DNA of 64,000 nt from JBBDWJ01 sp963824095. GTDB lineage: Bacteria > Acidobacteriota > Terriglobia > Bryobacterales > UBA6623. Location of the stretch: assembly GCA_963824095.1 (NCBI GenBank), contig CAWGNS010000008.1:1612001-1676000 (forward strand), given 5' to 3'. Positions 36,344-45,734 of the stretch are shown here, in pieces. Made by a program: the position numbers and the translations under genes. Within the stretch, counting starts at the first letter, position 1, and every line of letters starts with the position of its first letter. The notes under the pieces were generated by a model, which worked only from the letters and a program-made list of their open reading frames with translations, did not search any database and was not told the DNA's origin.

Positions 36344-37564
36344 CTACTCCAGCTCGTAGCGCACGGCTTTGCCGCCGGTCAGCTTGAGACCGCGCTTGCC
36401 GTTGAGAAAGGCGATGATCTCCTCGCCCAGCCAGTCCAGAGCATGGGGGGGCAGCAGCCCGGACTTGCGGAGTTCAGCCGTTGTCTTGAACCGTCCCCGC
36501 AGCAGGCGCACGTAGGCGTCGGAATCGATCAGGTAGCGCACCGGAACCTGGTGCTCGCCCGCCAGCAGACCGACGAAGCATTTCAGCACGGCCAGGGCCG
36601 GCGATTCCTCCGAGTCGGGCTCGATGCGGCGGGGCGGCTGGATGCGCTTTTCCGGCGGCACCGCGGCGCCGCGGCGGATTGCCTTCAGCAGGCTTTCGGC
36701 TCCGTAGTCACGCATCCGCGAGCCCAGGCCGCGAAAGTTCGACAACTCTTCCGGGGTAGCGGGCCGCGCCGAGGCGAGTTTCACCAGCACCTGATCCTCG
36801 GCAACCCAGCGGCGCGGCACGTTGGCCTTGCGGACGCGCTCCTCGCGCCAGCGCACCAGCTCGCGCAACACCGTGTATTCCATCGCGTCCAGGCGCCGCG
36901 AAAGGGCCATCTGCCGGGCCATCTCCTCGGGGTCGGGATTGTAGCGGGCCGGGTTGCTGAGCTCCTCGGAAAGCTTCAAGGCCCATTCGCGGCGGCCGCG
37001 CGTATCCAGGTCCGCCAGCAGGACTTCCGCCGCTTCGACGAGGTTGTCGACGTCGGCGAGGGCATAGGCGGCCATCGGCGCCGGCAGCGGCCGTTTGAGC
37101 CAGTCGGTGCGCGTGTGGCCTTTCGCCAGGCGAATGCTCAACAGTTTGCGCAGCAGAGTCGACAGGCCAACCTGATCGCCGTAGCCGGTGAGCGCCGCCG
37201 CCACGGCCGTGTCCAGCACCGGCGCGGCCACGATTTCGTAGCCGTTGAAGAGACACTCCTGATCCTGCTCGACCGCGTGCGCCACCTTGAGGATCTTGGG
37301 ATCGGTAAATACTTTCAGCAACGGCTCGAGATCGCGCTTGGAGAGCTTCAGGGGGTCGACCAGCCAGGCCTGCTCGCGGTCGGCGACTTGAATCAGACCG
37401 AGTTGGGGGAAAAACGTACGTTCGCGCAGGAATTCGGTGTCGAAGGCGATCACCGGCTGTTGCGCCAGGCTTTCGGCGACCTTGGCCAGCTCCTTCGCGC
37501 TTTGAATCAGTTTTTCGTTCGCCGAAGCGCCCGCTCGTTCGGACGCCGGTGTGCGCTGCGACAT
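36344..37564 (-). CDS. rnd: Ribonuclease D
   Basis: 406 residues. The DEDD 3'-5' exonuclease domain starts VIAFDTEFLRERTFFPQLGLIQVAD and includes KVAHAVEQDQECLF and AAYALADVDNLVEA, followed by HRDC domains (about 210-400). It trims tRNA 3' ends and other RNAs in the cytoplasm. Met at 37564 (MSQRTPASER) is chosen over 37621 because the extra residues resemble noncoding sequence. A -10-like TACAAT on the minus strand at 37710-37705 is the best promoter candidate. Confidence 0.9.
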   Translation of the reverse strand: MSQRTPASERAGASANEKLIQSAKELAKVAESLAQQPVIAFDTEFLRERTFFPQLGLIQVADREQAWLVDPLKLSKRDLEPLLKVFTDPKILKVAHAVEQDQECLFNGYEIVAAPVLDTAVAAALTGYGDQVGLSTLLRKLLSIRLAKGHTRTDWLKRPLPAPMAAYALADVDNLVEAAEVLLADLDTRGRREWALKLSEELSNPARYNPDPEEMARQMALSRRLDAMEYTVLRELVRWREERVRKANVPRRWVAEDQVLVKLASARPATPEELSNFRGLGSRMRDYGAESLLKAIRRGAAVPPEKRIQPPRRIEPDSEESPALAVLKCFVGLLAGEHQVPVRYLIDSDAYVRLLRGRFKTTAELRKSGLLPPHALDWLGEEIIAFLNGKRGLKLTGGKAVRYELE

Positions 37565-38114
37565 TGGTGCTTCTTTCTTCGAACCAGGAAGCGGGTTTGG
37601 TCTCAGGCCGAACGCCGACACGAGCCTCTCGGTGGGTGTTGCCGGAGGGGGGCGGCAACCATTCCGAGTTCCCCCGCAGGTAAGAGTTCAGACCAGAGCT
37701 ACGTATTGTACGCGATGCGGTAGGGGCCCCACGGGCCCGGCTCGGAAGCCGCGGCCCGGAACGCCCCGGCAGCGCGGCGCAGGCCCGGATGAGAATTCCG
37801 GATCGCGGCCCGGAGGCTGCCTGGCTGCTCCCCAAGCCCGTCTGAACGGCACGCCCAACCCCTTCAAATGGAACGCTTAAGCAGGTGTTCTTGGATGCGG
37901 TATGTACTTTTTCTCGCAATTTGGCTCGTTCTGGCCGGCTCATCCGGGAGATCCCTGGCGCAGCGTCCGGGCAGCGCAGGCGAATTCCAGTGCCTGGCCC
38001 GCACATTTCACATGGAGCCGGGCTAAGTCGTTCGATCTTCAGGGTACCGGCCCGGCGATTGATATAATCGGGCGCGCTGTCCGCTCGATTCCGGGCGGAC
38101 GCCGTTGCTTCAAA
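37565..38114. other. Divergent promoter region
   Basis: 550 bp between rnd and the Bug-protein gene. It contains TACAAT facing rnd (37710-37705) and TATAAT facing the Bug gene (38063-38068). The open frame from 37902 is an upstream extension without a signal and is not counted as coding. Confidence 0.5.
38063..38068 (+). promoter_or_regulatory. Consensus -10 (TATAAT) upstream of the Bug-protein gene
   Basis: TATAAT in the context TTGATATAATCGG, 46 bases before the ATG at 38115. No clear -35 was seen. Confidence 0.5.
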
Positions 38115-39197
38115 ATGCCTCGCGTTTCGTTTCCCGTTGCGCTTTGCCTGGCGGCCGTGCTGTGGCTGGGGGCGTGCGAGCAGGCCTCCGGACCATACCC
38201 CTCGCGCGAGATCAAGCTGATTGTGCAGGCCTCGCCGGGCGGGATTTCCGACACGGTTTCGCGGTTCATGGCGAGCTTGGCCGAGAAGGATCTGGGCGTC
38301 CCGGTGGTGTGCGAAAACAAACCGGGAGCCAGTGGCGCGCTGGCGTTCTCCTACGTCACGCGGCGGCCTCCCGATGGCTATACGATCGGGCACGCGCCGG
38401 TGGAGATCGCCATGGTGCGGGCGCTGGGCTACGCCGATATCGGCCCTCAGGACATGGGGCTGATCTGTCTGGTTTCAAAAACCCCGCCGGCGCTGGTGGT
38501 GCAGGCGGATTCGCCGTGGAAGACGCTCGACGACTTCGTGGCCGCAGCCCGCGCCAAGCCGGGGGATCTGATCTTGGCGAACTCCGGCATCGGCTCGATC
38601 TGGCACTTCAACACGCTGCTGCTGGAGCGCGCGGCGGGCATTCGCGTGACGCATCTGCCCTATCCGGGCAGCTCTTCGGCGATTGTCTCGCTGCTGGGCG
38701 GTCACGTCGACGGCCTGGTGGCGGGTGTGGGCGAGGTCGTGGCGAACGTGAATTCCGGGAGCCTGCGGGTGCTGGCGGTACTCGACGACACACGATCCGA
38801 GGTTTTCCCCGACACTCCAACGACGCACGAGTTGGGTTATGCGATCGGCACCCCCGCCTGGAGCGGTTTTTTCGGCCCCAAAGGGATGCCCGAGGATCGC
38901 CGTCGGCGGCTGGAGGAAGCCTTCCGCAAAGGGTTCGAGACCGAGGCCTGGGCGAAGCTCTGCGCCCAGCGCGGCATGGAGCCCGCGTTCCTCGATAGCG
39001 GCCAATTCCAGCAGTTCGCGATGCAGCAAGCCGGGTTTTTCGGCGCGGAAATCCCCAAGCTGATCGGCGGGCCGCAGCAGGCCCGGGCGCCGCTCGGCCT
39101 GCCCGGCGGCGCGAGCCCGCCTCATTTGCCGGCCCCGTGGTTCGCCGCTACAGGTGCTTTCGCAATTCGTCCTCGGCCGCTTTCACTTGCTTGGTGA
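38115..39197 (+). CDS. Bug/TctC-family substrate-binding lipoprotein
   Basis: About 360 residues. The start at 38115 gives MPRVSFPVALCLAAVLWLGAC, a lipoprotein signal with Cys at about 21. The mature part follows the tripartite tricarboxylate transporter receptor pattern: SREIKLIVQASPGGISDTVSRF, VCENKPGASGALAFSYVTRRPPDGYTIG, and later YPGSSSAIVSLLGGHVDGL and SGFFGPKGMPEDRRRRLEEA. It binds a carboxylate or other small metabolite in the envelope. No TctA/TctB membrane partner is in the window, which is common for these expanded receptors. The C-terminus overlaps the convergent M28 gene by 50 bp. Confidence 0.88.
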   Translation: MPRVSFPVALCLAAVLWLGACEQASGPYPSREIKLIVQASPGGISDTVSRFMASLAEKDLGVPVVCENKPGASGALAFSYVTRRPPDGYTIGHAPVEIAMVRALGYADIGPQDMGLICLVSKTPPALVVQADSPWKTLDDFVAAARAKPGDLILANSGIGSIWHFNTLLLERAAGIRVTHLPYPGSSSAIVSLLGGHVDGLVAGVGEVVANVNSGSLRVLAVLDDTRSEVFPDTPTTHELGYAIGTPAWSGFFGPKGMPEDRRRRLEEAFRKGFETEAWAKLCAQRGMEPAFLDSGQFQQFAMQQAGFFGAEIPKLIGGPQQARAPLGLPGGASPPHLPAPWFAATGAFAIRPRPLSLAW

Positions 39198-41313
39198 TAT
39201 CCGAGAGAACCTCGCGGAACACGCCGACTTCCTGTTTGGCGATGTCCCACTGTTTTTCTTCCAGCGCCTCGCGAATTCCGGGAATCGTTTTGACGCCGTA
39301 GCCGGTGTAGAAGCCGGGTGCGTAGATCTGGTGGCGGTACCACTCGCGGCCGGGCAGACCCTCGGGCCGGCTCATGGCGCTTTCCACGTGCCGCAAAATG
39401 GCGTTGAGCCGGGTGAGATCGCCGTGCGGGCCGCCGCCGGAGAACGCTGCCTGGAACGCCTGTTCGTAACCCTGGGCCGCCTTAGTCAACTCGTCCATGG
39501 CGGGATGCAGCGGCGACAGGTCGATAAAGGCGGCCTCGGCGGAGTCCTTTTGCTGTTTCTCGCGCAGTTCGTCGAGCTCGCCGACATACTTCGCCAGCGT
39601 GTCGGCGAGGTCGGTGAACTCGAACGGCAACACGGCGGAGTCGGCCATGCGGGCCATCGCCATGGCATGCACCTGCGCCAGGGCCCGGCCGTAGACGAAT
39701 TGCGGATCGCCGAAGCGGCGGTACCAGTCGTAGGAATCGTAGATGGAGTGATAGACGCCGCCGCCCTCGCCGCTGAAGGCGACATTGGTCGAAGCCACGG
39801 CCAGGTGATCGATAAAGACGGTGTAGTCGGAGCCCGAACCCAGAGCGCTGATGCGCAGGTCGGGCCGCGAATCGATCTCCTTCTTTTTCTTGTCGTCCTT
39901 CTCGTTGGCGAGACGCTCATCTTTGACGATCTGCCAAAGCGTCTTGCCGTTGAGCGGATCGACCGAATCGCGCGCCAGGTCGTTGATGAAACGCTCCAGC
40001 GTATGCGAGCCCGACATGCTGAGCGTGCCCTGACGGTTGGTATCGGTGTTGAAGTAGACCACGGCCTTGTCGCGCAGCTCGTCGGCATGTTTCTCGGCCC
40101 ACTCGGTCGAGCCGATGAGCCCCCATTCCTCGGCGTCCCAACTGGCGAATACGATGGTGCGCTTGGGCTTCCAGCCTTGCTGGACCATCTCGCCGAGAGT
40201 ACGGGCGGTCTCGAGCATCGCCGCATTGCCGCTCACCGGATCGTCGGCGCCATTCACCCAGGCATCGTGGTGGTTGCCATAGATGATCCATTCGTCGGGA
40301 AATTGCGAGCCGCGGATTTTCGCGATGACGTTCTCGCCCTTGGTGACATCCCAGTTGAAGGCGAGCTTGAGATGGACGACCGCCGGCCCGGGCCCGACGT
40401 GATAGGTGAGCGGCAGCGCGCCGCGCCATTCCTCGGGCGCCAGCGGGCCGCCCATGTTACGCAGCAGCGGTTTCGCGTCGCCGTAGGAAATCGGCAGCAC
40501 CGGGATCTTCGGCAGGGTCTTGACCTCGGATAGCGGCAGCTTGCGGCCGCCCGGCTCCGAACCCCAGCCCGGCGTCAGAGGATCGCCCGGATAGACCGGC
40601 ATATCCATGGTGCTGCCGCGCTGCACGCCGAATTCGGGGCGGTTCTGGCCCCGCGGGTAGACGTCGTCTCCGAAATAGCCGTCGTCTTTGGGATCGGAAT
40701 AGATGATGCAGCCGATGGCGCCGTGCTCGGCGGCCACTTTCGGTTTGATGCCGCGCCAACCGCCGCCGTAGCGCGCCAGCACGATCTTTCCCTTGACGTC
40801 GATCTTCAGCTCGTCCAGCTTCTCGTAGTCGGCGGGCATGCCGTAGTTGACGTAGACGAGCTGCGCGGTGACGTCGCCGTCGGGCGAGTAGGCGTTGTAG
40901 GTGGGAAGCTGGCCGGCGTCGGAAGAGTCTTTGTCCTCGGGAATGGCGGGCTCCTTGAGCGTCGCGACGTAATGCTCGGGCTCGACCAGCTCGAGCAGGC
41001 GTTCTTTCGGGGTCGGCATCAGGCCGTCGAACTCCTCGATCTGCGCGTCGTATCCCCAGGAGCGGAACTTGGTGAGCGCATAGTGGGCGACGCGGCGGCC
41101 GGCCTCGGTGCCGGTATGATGGGGCTCCTCCGACATCAACCGGATGTACTCACGGATGTTGTCGGGCTGCGGAACCTTTTGGATTTTTGCTTCGAGTGAG
41201 CGCTCGGCGGCCGATTGCTCAGCCGTGAAGCCACGAATCGGCTTGCTGTCCGATTGGGCCAAGGCGGCGGAAATAAGGATCAGTATGAGAGCTGGCGCGC
41301 GGAAGGACTTCAT
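39148..41313 (-). CDS. M28-family metallopeptidase (glutamate carboxypeptidase II-like)
   Basis: About 721 residues with signal peptide MKSFRAPALILILISAALAQ. The layout matches M28B: protease-associated (PA) domain (about 130-330, GKIVLARYGGGWRGIKPKVAAEHGAIGCIIYSDP), zinc peptidase domain with GNHHDAWVNGADDPVSGNAAMLE (first His and bridging Asp), SWDAEEWGLIGSTEW (catalytic Glu-Glu) and YHSIYDSYDWYRRFGDP (last His), then a helical dimerisation-like domain. It should trim peptides or acidic dipeptides outside the cytoplasm. Met at 41313 is chosen because it begins the signal. Confidence 0.92.
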   Translation of the reverse strand: MKSFRAPALILILISAALAQSDSKPIRGFTAEQSAAERSLEAKIQKVPQPDNIREYIRLMSEEPHHTGTEAGRRVAHYALTKFRSWGYDAQIEEFDGLMPTPKERLLELVEPEHYVATLKEPAIPEDKDSSDAGQLPTYNAYSPDGDVTAQLVYVNYGMPADYEKLDELKIDVKGKIVLARYGGGWRGIKPKVAAEHGAIGCIIYSDPKDDGYFGDDVYPRGQNRPEFGVQRGSTMDMPVYPGDPLTPGWGSEPGGRKLPLSEVKTLPKIPVLPISYGDAKPLLRNMGGPLAPEEWRGALPLTYHVGPGPAVVHLKLAFNWDVTKGENVIAKIRGSQFPDEWIIYGNHHDAWVNGADDPVSGNAAMLETARTLGEMVQQGWKPKRTIVFASWDAEEWGLIGSTEWAEKHADELRDKAVVYFNTDTNRQGTLSMSGSHTLERFINDLARDSVDPLNGKTLWQIVKDERLANEKDDKKKKEIDSRPDLRISALGSGSDYTVFIDHLAVASTNVAFSGEGGGVYHSIYDSYDWYRRFGDPQFVYGRALAQVHAMAMARMADSAVLPFEFTDLADTLAKYVGELDELREKQQKDSAEAAFIDLSPLHPAMDELTKAAQGYEQAFQAAFSGGGPHGDLTRLNAILRHVESAMSRPEGLPGREWYRHQIYAPGFYTGYGVKTIPGIREALEEKQWDIAKQEVGVFREVLSDITKQVKAAEDELRKHL

Positions 41314-41453
41314 GAAGAGGCATTCTACACAAGACCGGAACAAGGCATGCGGCCGGCCCGGCCGGGCGAGGCGCAAACGGGGAATTTACGGGCGATTCTC
41401 GCGAAAGCAGGCGGACATGACTCGACGCAGTGAAGATCCGGCGGCGGCGAAAC

Positions 41454-42506
41454 TCAAACCGTGGCGCCGCCGCAGCTCGAGCCCGCGCCCGCCGTGCATC
41501 CGTAGCAATGCTGCCCGGTGACGATGCGCCGCGCGGCGAGCTTGCCCAGGGCAAAATCACGAATGTGGGCGGGCGAGCCGAACGACACGGGCAGATCGAG
41601 CATCTGGTTGAAATCGCAGTCGTAGAGCGTGCCGTCCCAACCGACCGACAACGTGTAGCGGCACATCACCCCGGCCGCCGCCGACGCGTTGTAGGACTGA
41701 ATCAGCCGCTGCATGTAGCGGTCGTAATTGCCGCTGCGCAACAGAAATTCCAAGAACCGGCTGATCGGCATGTTGGTGATCGTGTAGAGCTGGTTGAACA
41801 CCACGCCGTGGCGACGCTCGAGCTCGCGCTTGAAATCGAGCTCCAGACCTTTCTGGGAGGGCGGCAGGAAGGCCCCGGTGGGGTTGTACACCAGGTTCAA
41901 CGCCAGCCCGGAGCCGGGCCGGCCGTAGCCGAGCGCGTTGAGCCGCCGCAGCGCCTCGATCGATTTTTCGAATACGCCGTCGCCGCGCTGGGCGTCGGTG
42001 TTCTCGCGCAGGAAATAGGGCAGGCTGGCGACGATTTCGACGCCGTGCCCGGCAAGAAATTCGGCGAGGTCGCGCTGCGAGGGCAGCAGCAGGACGCTGA
42101 GGTTGCAGCGGTCCATCACGTGGCGGCCAAGCCGCCTGGCTTCGGCGACCAGGTAGCGGAAGTTCGAATTCAGCTCGGGCGCGCCGCCGGTGATGTCGAC
42201 GGTCGGGATCGCGGTTCGCGCCAGGGCCTCGATGCACAGCTCGGCGGTCGGGCGGGTCATGACTTCGCCGCGGTCGGGACCGGCGTCGACGTGGCAGTGA
42301 TGGCAGGTCTGGTTGCAGAGCTTGCCGACGTTGATCTGTAAGACCTCGATGCCCGTTGCGCCCAGTGGAAACAGGCCCGAGGTTTCGAGCGAGTCGTCGA
42401 AAGCCTTGTGCCCCTCGCCCGAGCCGTTGAGCGTGACGTGGTTGAGCACGCGCAACTGTTCGCTGCTCGAAGCCAGGGGATGCTGTCGGCTGGAGAGGCT
42501 CGGCAA
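41454..42506 (-). CDS. arsS: Arsenosugar biosynthesis radical SAM protein ArsS
   Basis: 350 residues. The radical SAM cluster motif CNQTCHHCHVDAGP (CxxxCxxC) lies near residue 64, followed by VDITGGAPELN. The C-terminal Cys-rich tail HCYGCTAGAGSSCGG is diagnostic of the ArsS/DUF3641 group, which joins a 5'-deoxyadenosyl radical chemistry to arsenic in arsenosugar formation. The companion gene at 42516 is 9 bp upstream on the same strand. No arsM, arsR or arsenite pump is seen nearby. Confidence 0.9.
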   Translation of the reverse strand: MPSLSSRQHPLASSSEQLRVLNHVTLNGSGEGHKAFDDSLETSGLFPLGATGIEVLQINVGKLCNQTCHHCHVDAGPDRGEVMTRPTAELCIEALARTAIPTVDITGGAPELNSNFRYLVAEARRLGRHVMDRCNLSVLLLPSQRDLAEFLAGHGVEIVASLPYFLRENTDAQRGDGVFEKSIEALRRLNALGYGRPGSGLALNLVYNPTGAFLPPSQKGLELDFKRELERRHGVVFNQLYTITNMPISRFLEFLLRSGNYDRYMQRLIQSYNASAAAGVMCRYTLSVGWDGTLYDCDFNQMLDLPVSFGSPAHIRDFALGKLAARRIVTGQHCYGCTAGAGSSCGGATV

Positions 42507-42515
42507 AGGATGTCC

Positions 42516-42848
42516 TTACATGCTGAGTTTCTTGGCGACGTTGCGCATCTGCAGCCCATGGACCAGGCTGGCGCCGCCGCGGATCGCCGAGGCCACGTGG
42601 ACCGCTTCGGTCATCTGTTCCAGGTTGGAGCCCTTTTCGAGGCACTCCTGCGTGTAGGCGTCGATGCAGTAGGGGCATTGCACCGCGTGCGCCACACCCA
42701 GCGCGATCAGCGCCTTTTCGCGCTCGGTCAGCGCGCCTTCGGCAAACACGGCTCCGTACCAGGCCTGGAATTTCTCCCACAACCCGGTCGCGTTCTTGCC
42801 CATCTCGCCGAAACGGGGGAGGTCTTCATCGTGATAGTAGCCGGCCAT
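42516..42848 (-). CDS. Carboxymuconolactone decarboxylase/AhpD-like protein associated with ArsS
   Basis: About 110 residues, starting MAGYYHDEDLPRFGEMG. It has the AhpD/CMD fold signature EKALIALGVAHAVQCPYCIDAYTQECLEKG, with CxxC as the redox pair and a downstream His in LVHGLQMRN. It matches the small peroxidase-like protein often paired with ArsS. Met at 42848 is preferred over upstream starts because the extra 36 residues are Arg/Ser-rich. It precedes arsS by 9 bp, so the two form an operon. Confidence 0.85.
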   Translation of the reverse strand: MAGYYHDEDLPRFGEMGKNATGLWEKFQAWYGAVFAEGALTEREKALIALGVAHAVQCPYCIDAYTQECLEKGSNLEQMTEAVHVASAIRGGASLVHGLQMRNVAKKLSM

Positions 42849-42976
42849 CCGCGTTGTTTCTCCTGGGAACGTTCTCAGTCTAGCGCCGATCGTTCGAGAG
42901 CGGCGCGGCGAGCGAGAGACATGAGCTTCGGAGACTGTGGAGCTCCTGATCCCCATGGATCCTTTTTCTTGGGGAG

Positions 42977-43092
42977 GTAGAGACAGGCGCTCTCGCCTGT
43001 CGGCCGCAGCGAAGCTGAGGCCCTTGCCGGTCCCACGTTTTTGGCTCCGAAGCCGCCCGACGGCGGCGACAGGCGAGAGCGCCTGTCTCTAC
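42977..43092 (+). repeat. Complete 116-bp MITE with perfect 26-bp TIRs (GTAGAGACAGGCG family)
   Basis: The termini 42977-43002 and 43067-43092 are exact inverted copies of 26 bases beginning GTAGAGACAGGCG. Each terminus is itself a near palindrome (ACAGGCG-CTCT-CGCCTGT). It ends 11 bp before the priA stop codon, on the minus-strand downstream side, and could act as a transcription end for priA. Confidence 0.85.
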
Positions 43093-43102
43093 TTCCCCTC
43101 GC

Positions 43103-45533
43103 TTACATCAGGCTCATCGGGTCGACGTCGATCACCAGCGCCGTCGCCGGCCAGTTTTGGTCCAGCGCATAGTCGCGGGCCTTGCGAAGTACTTCGGCCA
43201 GAACGCGGCGGCTGGCGGCCTTCAGCAGAAACTGGTAGCGATAGTCGGTCTTGAGGCGCACCACCGGCGCCGCGGCCGGCCCCAACATCCGAATACCCTC
43301 GGGCAGCTCGCGCAGGTGCTGGCCGAGCTTGCCGCTCAGCGTCAGGGCTTCTTCGAGCTTCTTGCTGCGCACCAGCAGGCTCGCCATCGCCGTGAACGGC
43401 GGGTAGTGCATCATGCGGCGGAAGTGCAGCTCTTTGCGGTAGAAGCCCTCGTAGTCCTGCGCGGCGGCGAAGCGGATCGCGTAGTGGTCGGGATTGATGG
43501 TCTGCAGCAGCACTTGGCCGGGAAGATGGCCGCGGCCGGCGCGCCCCGCCACCTGGGTGAGCAGTTGGAACGACCGCTCGGCGGCCCGGAAATCGGGGAT
43601 CCCCAGGCCGATGTCGGCCGAAACCACGCCCACGAAGGTGACGTTGGGGATGTCGTGGCCCTTGGCGATCATCTGCGTGCCGACGAGAATGTCGTAGCTC
43701 TTCTCGCGAAAAGCATTGAGCACGGTCTCGTAGTGATCGCGGCCGCGCACCGAGTCGCGGTCAAGCCGCGCGATGCGCGCCTTCGGAAAGCGCTGCCGCA
43801 GGGTGTCTTCGACCTTCTCGGCGCCGGTGCCCAGGAAATAGATGTACTCGCTTTCGCACTTGGGGCATTTGGAGGGTACCGGCTCGATGTAGCTGCAGTA
43901 GTGGCACAGCAGCTTGCGCTCGCTGCGGTGGTAGGTGAGGGTTAGCGAGCAGTCGCGGCATTCCATGCGGTGACCGCACTTGCGGCAGGCGACGATGGTC
44001 GAAAAGCCGCGGCGGTTGAGCAGGATCATAACCTGCTCGCCGTCGGCGAGGCGGCCTTTCACGGCCTCTTCGAACTGCCGCGAAAACAGGTCCTGGCGGC
44101 CGGTTTCGACAAACTCGGTGCGCATGTCGACGATGGTGACCTGCGGCATGGGGCGCTGCTCGATGCGCTCGGGCAACTGCAGCAGGCGGTATTTGTTGCG
44201 TTCGACGTTGTAGCGCGACTCGAGGCTGGGCGTCGCCGAACCGAGCACGACGGTCGCGCCGGCGCTGCGCGCGCGCACGATGGCGACGTTGCGGCCGTTG
44301 TAACGCGGCGTCTCGTCCTGCTTGTAACTGGACTCGTGCTCTTCGTCGACGATGATCAGTCCGAGGTTTTCGACCGGCGCGAATACGCCGGAGCGGGTTC
44401 CCACCACCACGCGCGCCTGGCCGTCTCGCACGCGCCGCCACTGCTCGGAGCGCTCCAGCCCCGTGAAGGCGCTGTGCAGAATCGCCACGGCGTTGCCAAA
44501 GCGGCCGAAAAAGTAGGAGGCCACGGCCGGCGTCAGCGCAATTTCGGGGACCAGCAGCAGCGAGCTCTTGCCGGCGTGCAAGCGCCTGCTCGATCGCGCG
44601 CAGGTAGACCTCGGTCTTGCCCGAGCCGGTCACCCCATGAAGCAGAAAGGTCTGAAACGCGTTGCTGCGCAGCGATTCGCCGATGGCGTCGAGAGCGGCC
44701 TGCTGCGCCAGGTTGAGCACGATGGCGTGGTCGCCGTTGGAAACCGCCGGATCTTTCGCCAGAACCCGGTGGATACGGACCGCCCCGGACTTGGCGAGCT
44801 TGCGCGCCACCGCCGCCACGTCCTTGCGTTCGATCTGCAGCGGCTCGACGTCGTGGGGGCCGGGGTGGCGTTCGAGAAACTCGACCAGCCAGCGCTCGCC
44901 GCGGGTCAGCTTCGCCGGCGCGGCAGCCAGGTCGACGGCCTCGACGATCAGACGTCCGCCGCGGGCCAGCAGCGGATCGCGGTCTTTGACGACCGTGTCG
45001 ATGGTCAAAAAGCCCTTGCGCTGCAAGCTGCGCAGCGCGGTGGCCGAGTCGGGCAGCTTCTTGCGGAGGTATTTTTCGTTCAGCGGCCGCTTTTCGAGCG
45101 CCAGCAGAACCTTGACGAAGGGGTCGTCGGGGGTGGTGGAGTGCAGGAACTGGCGGGCGGCGTCGATGCCTTCCGGGGTCAGCGCGACGACTTTGCCGGA
45201 GTGTGTTTCGCCGCCCAGGGGCAGCATCGCCTTGAGCACCTCGCCCAGCGGCGCGCAGTAGTATTCGGCGATCCAGCGGCCCAGTTCGAGCAAATCGGGT
45301 GGCAGTGCGGGCTGCTCGTCGAGCAGACGCAGCACGTCGCGCGTCGGCTGCTGGGGCGTGCGGCTATGGCAAGCCAGCACCACGCCCGCCAGCTTGCGCG
45401 AGCCGAACGGCGCCAGTACGCGCGAGCCGGGCTTCACCCGGTGGCGCAGCGTTTCCGGCAGGGAATACGTGAACGGCTGATCGAGCGGGACGGGCAGCGC
45501 GACGTCGCAGAACGGTGAACCGGGGAGCGGCAT
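43103..45533 (-). CDS. priA: Primosomal protein N' (PriA helicase), interrupted by a frameshift
   Basis: Together the two frames give a normal PriA of about 809 residues that restarts stalled replication forks. The first frame (45533-44582) encodes the N-terminal 3'-DNA-binding domain (MPLPGSPFCDVALPVPLDQPFTYSLP) and Walker A LLHGVTGSGKTEVYLRAIEQAL. The second (44579-43103) continues SSLLLVPEIALTPAV, IIVDEEHESSYKQDETPRYN, GSATPSLESRYN, the zinc site CRKCGHRMECRDCSL...CHYCSYIEPVPSKCPKC, and the C-terminal domain. The break is one extra base in the A pair at 44580-44581; removing it gives ...EQALHAGKSS, which restores the family sequence. It is probably a sequencing error, since PriA is important in most bacteria, but it could be real. 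Confidence 0.85.
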
Positions 45534-45577
45534 CGACTCTCTCGATTCTAGCCTGCTCGCGGGGACACGCGGCCCGT

Positions 45578-45641
45578 GGGGACAGTCACCCCTAGCGGGA
45601 GATCTCCATCGGCCTAATGATCCGCGGGGGTGACTGTCCCC
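45578..45641. repeat. GGGGACAGTCACC inverted-repeat element (64 bp)
   Basis: GGGGACAGTCACCCC at 45578-45592 is inverted exactly at 45627-45641. It sits between priA and the FG-GAP gene, and overlaps the likely divergent promoter area. Confidence 0.75.
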
Positions 45642-45718
45642 CTCGGCACCCTCGCACGCCCCCTCGGTTGCAATTGTCCCGCTCCCCACGCCGCAGCTGC
45701 GCCGGTTCGTTCCCCCGC

Positions 45719-45727
45719 TGCTAGAAT
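45719..45727 (+). promoter_or_regulatory. Extended -10 promoter at a leaderless start
   Basis: TGCTAGAAT with its hexamer ending 7 bases before the ATG at 45735. Sequence and spacing are identical to those before the 8115 gene. Confidence 0.6.
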
Positions 45728-45734
45728 ATCGGCC

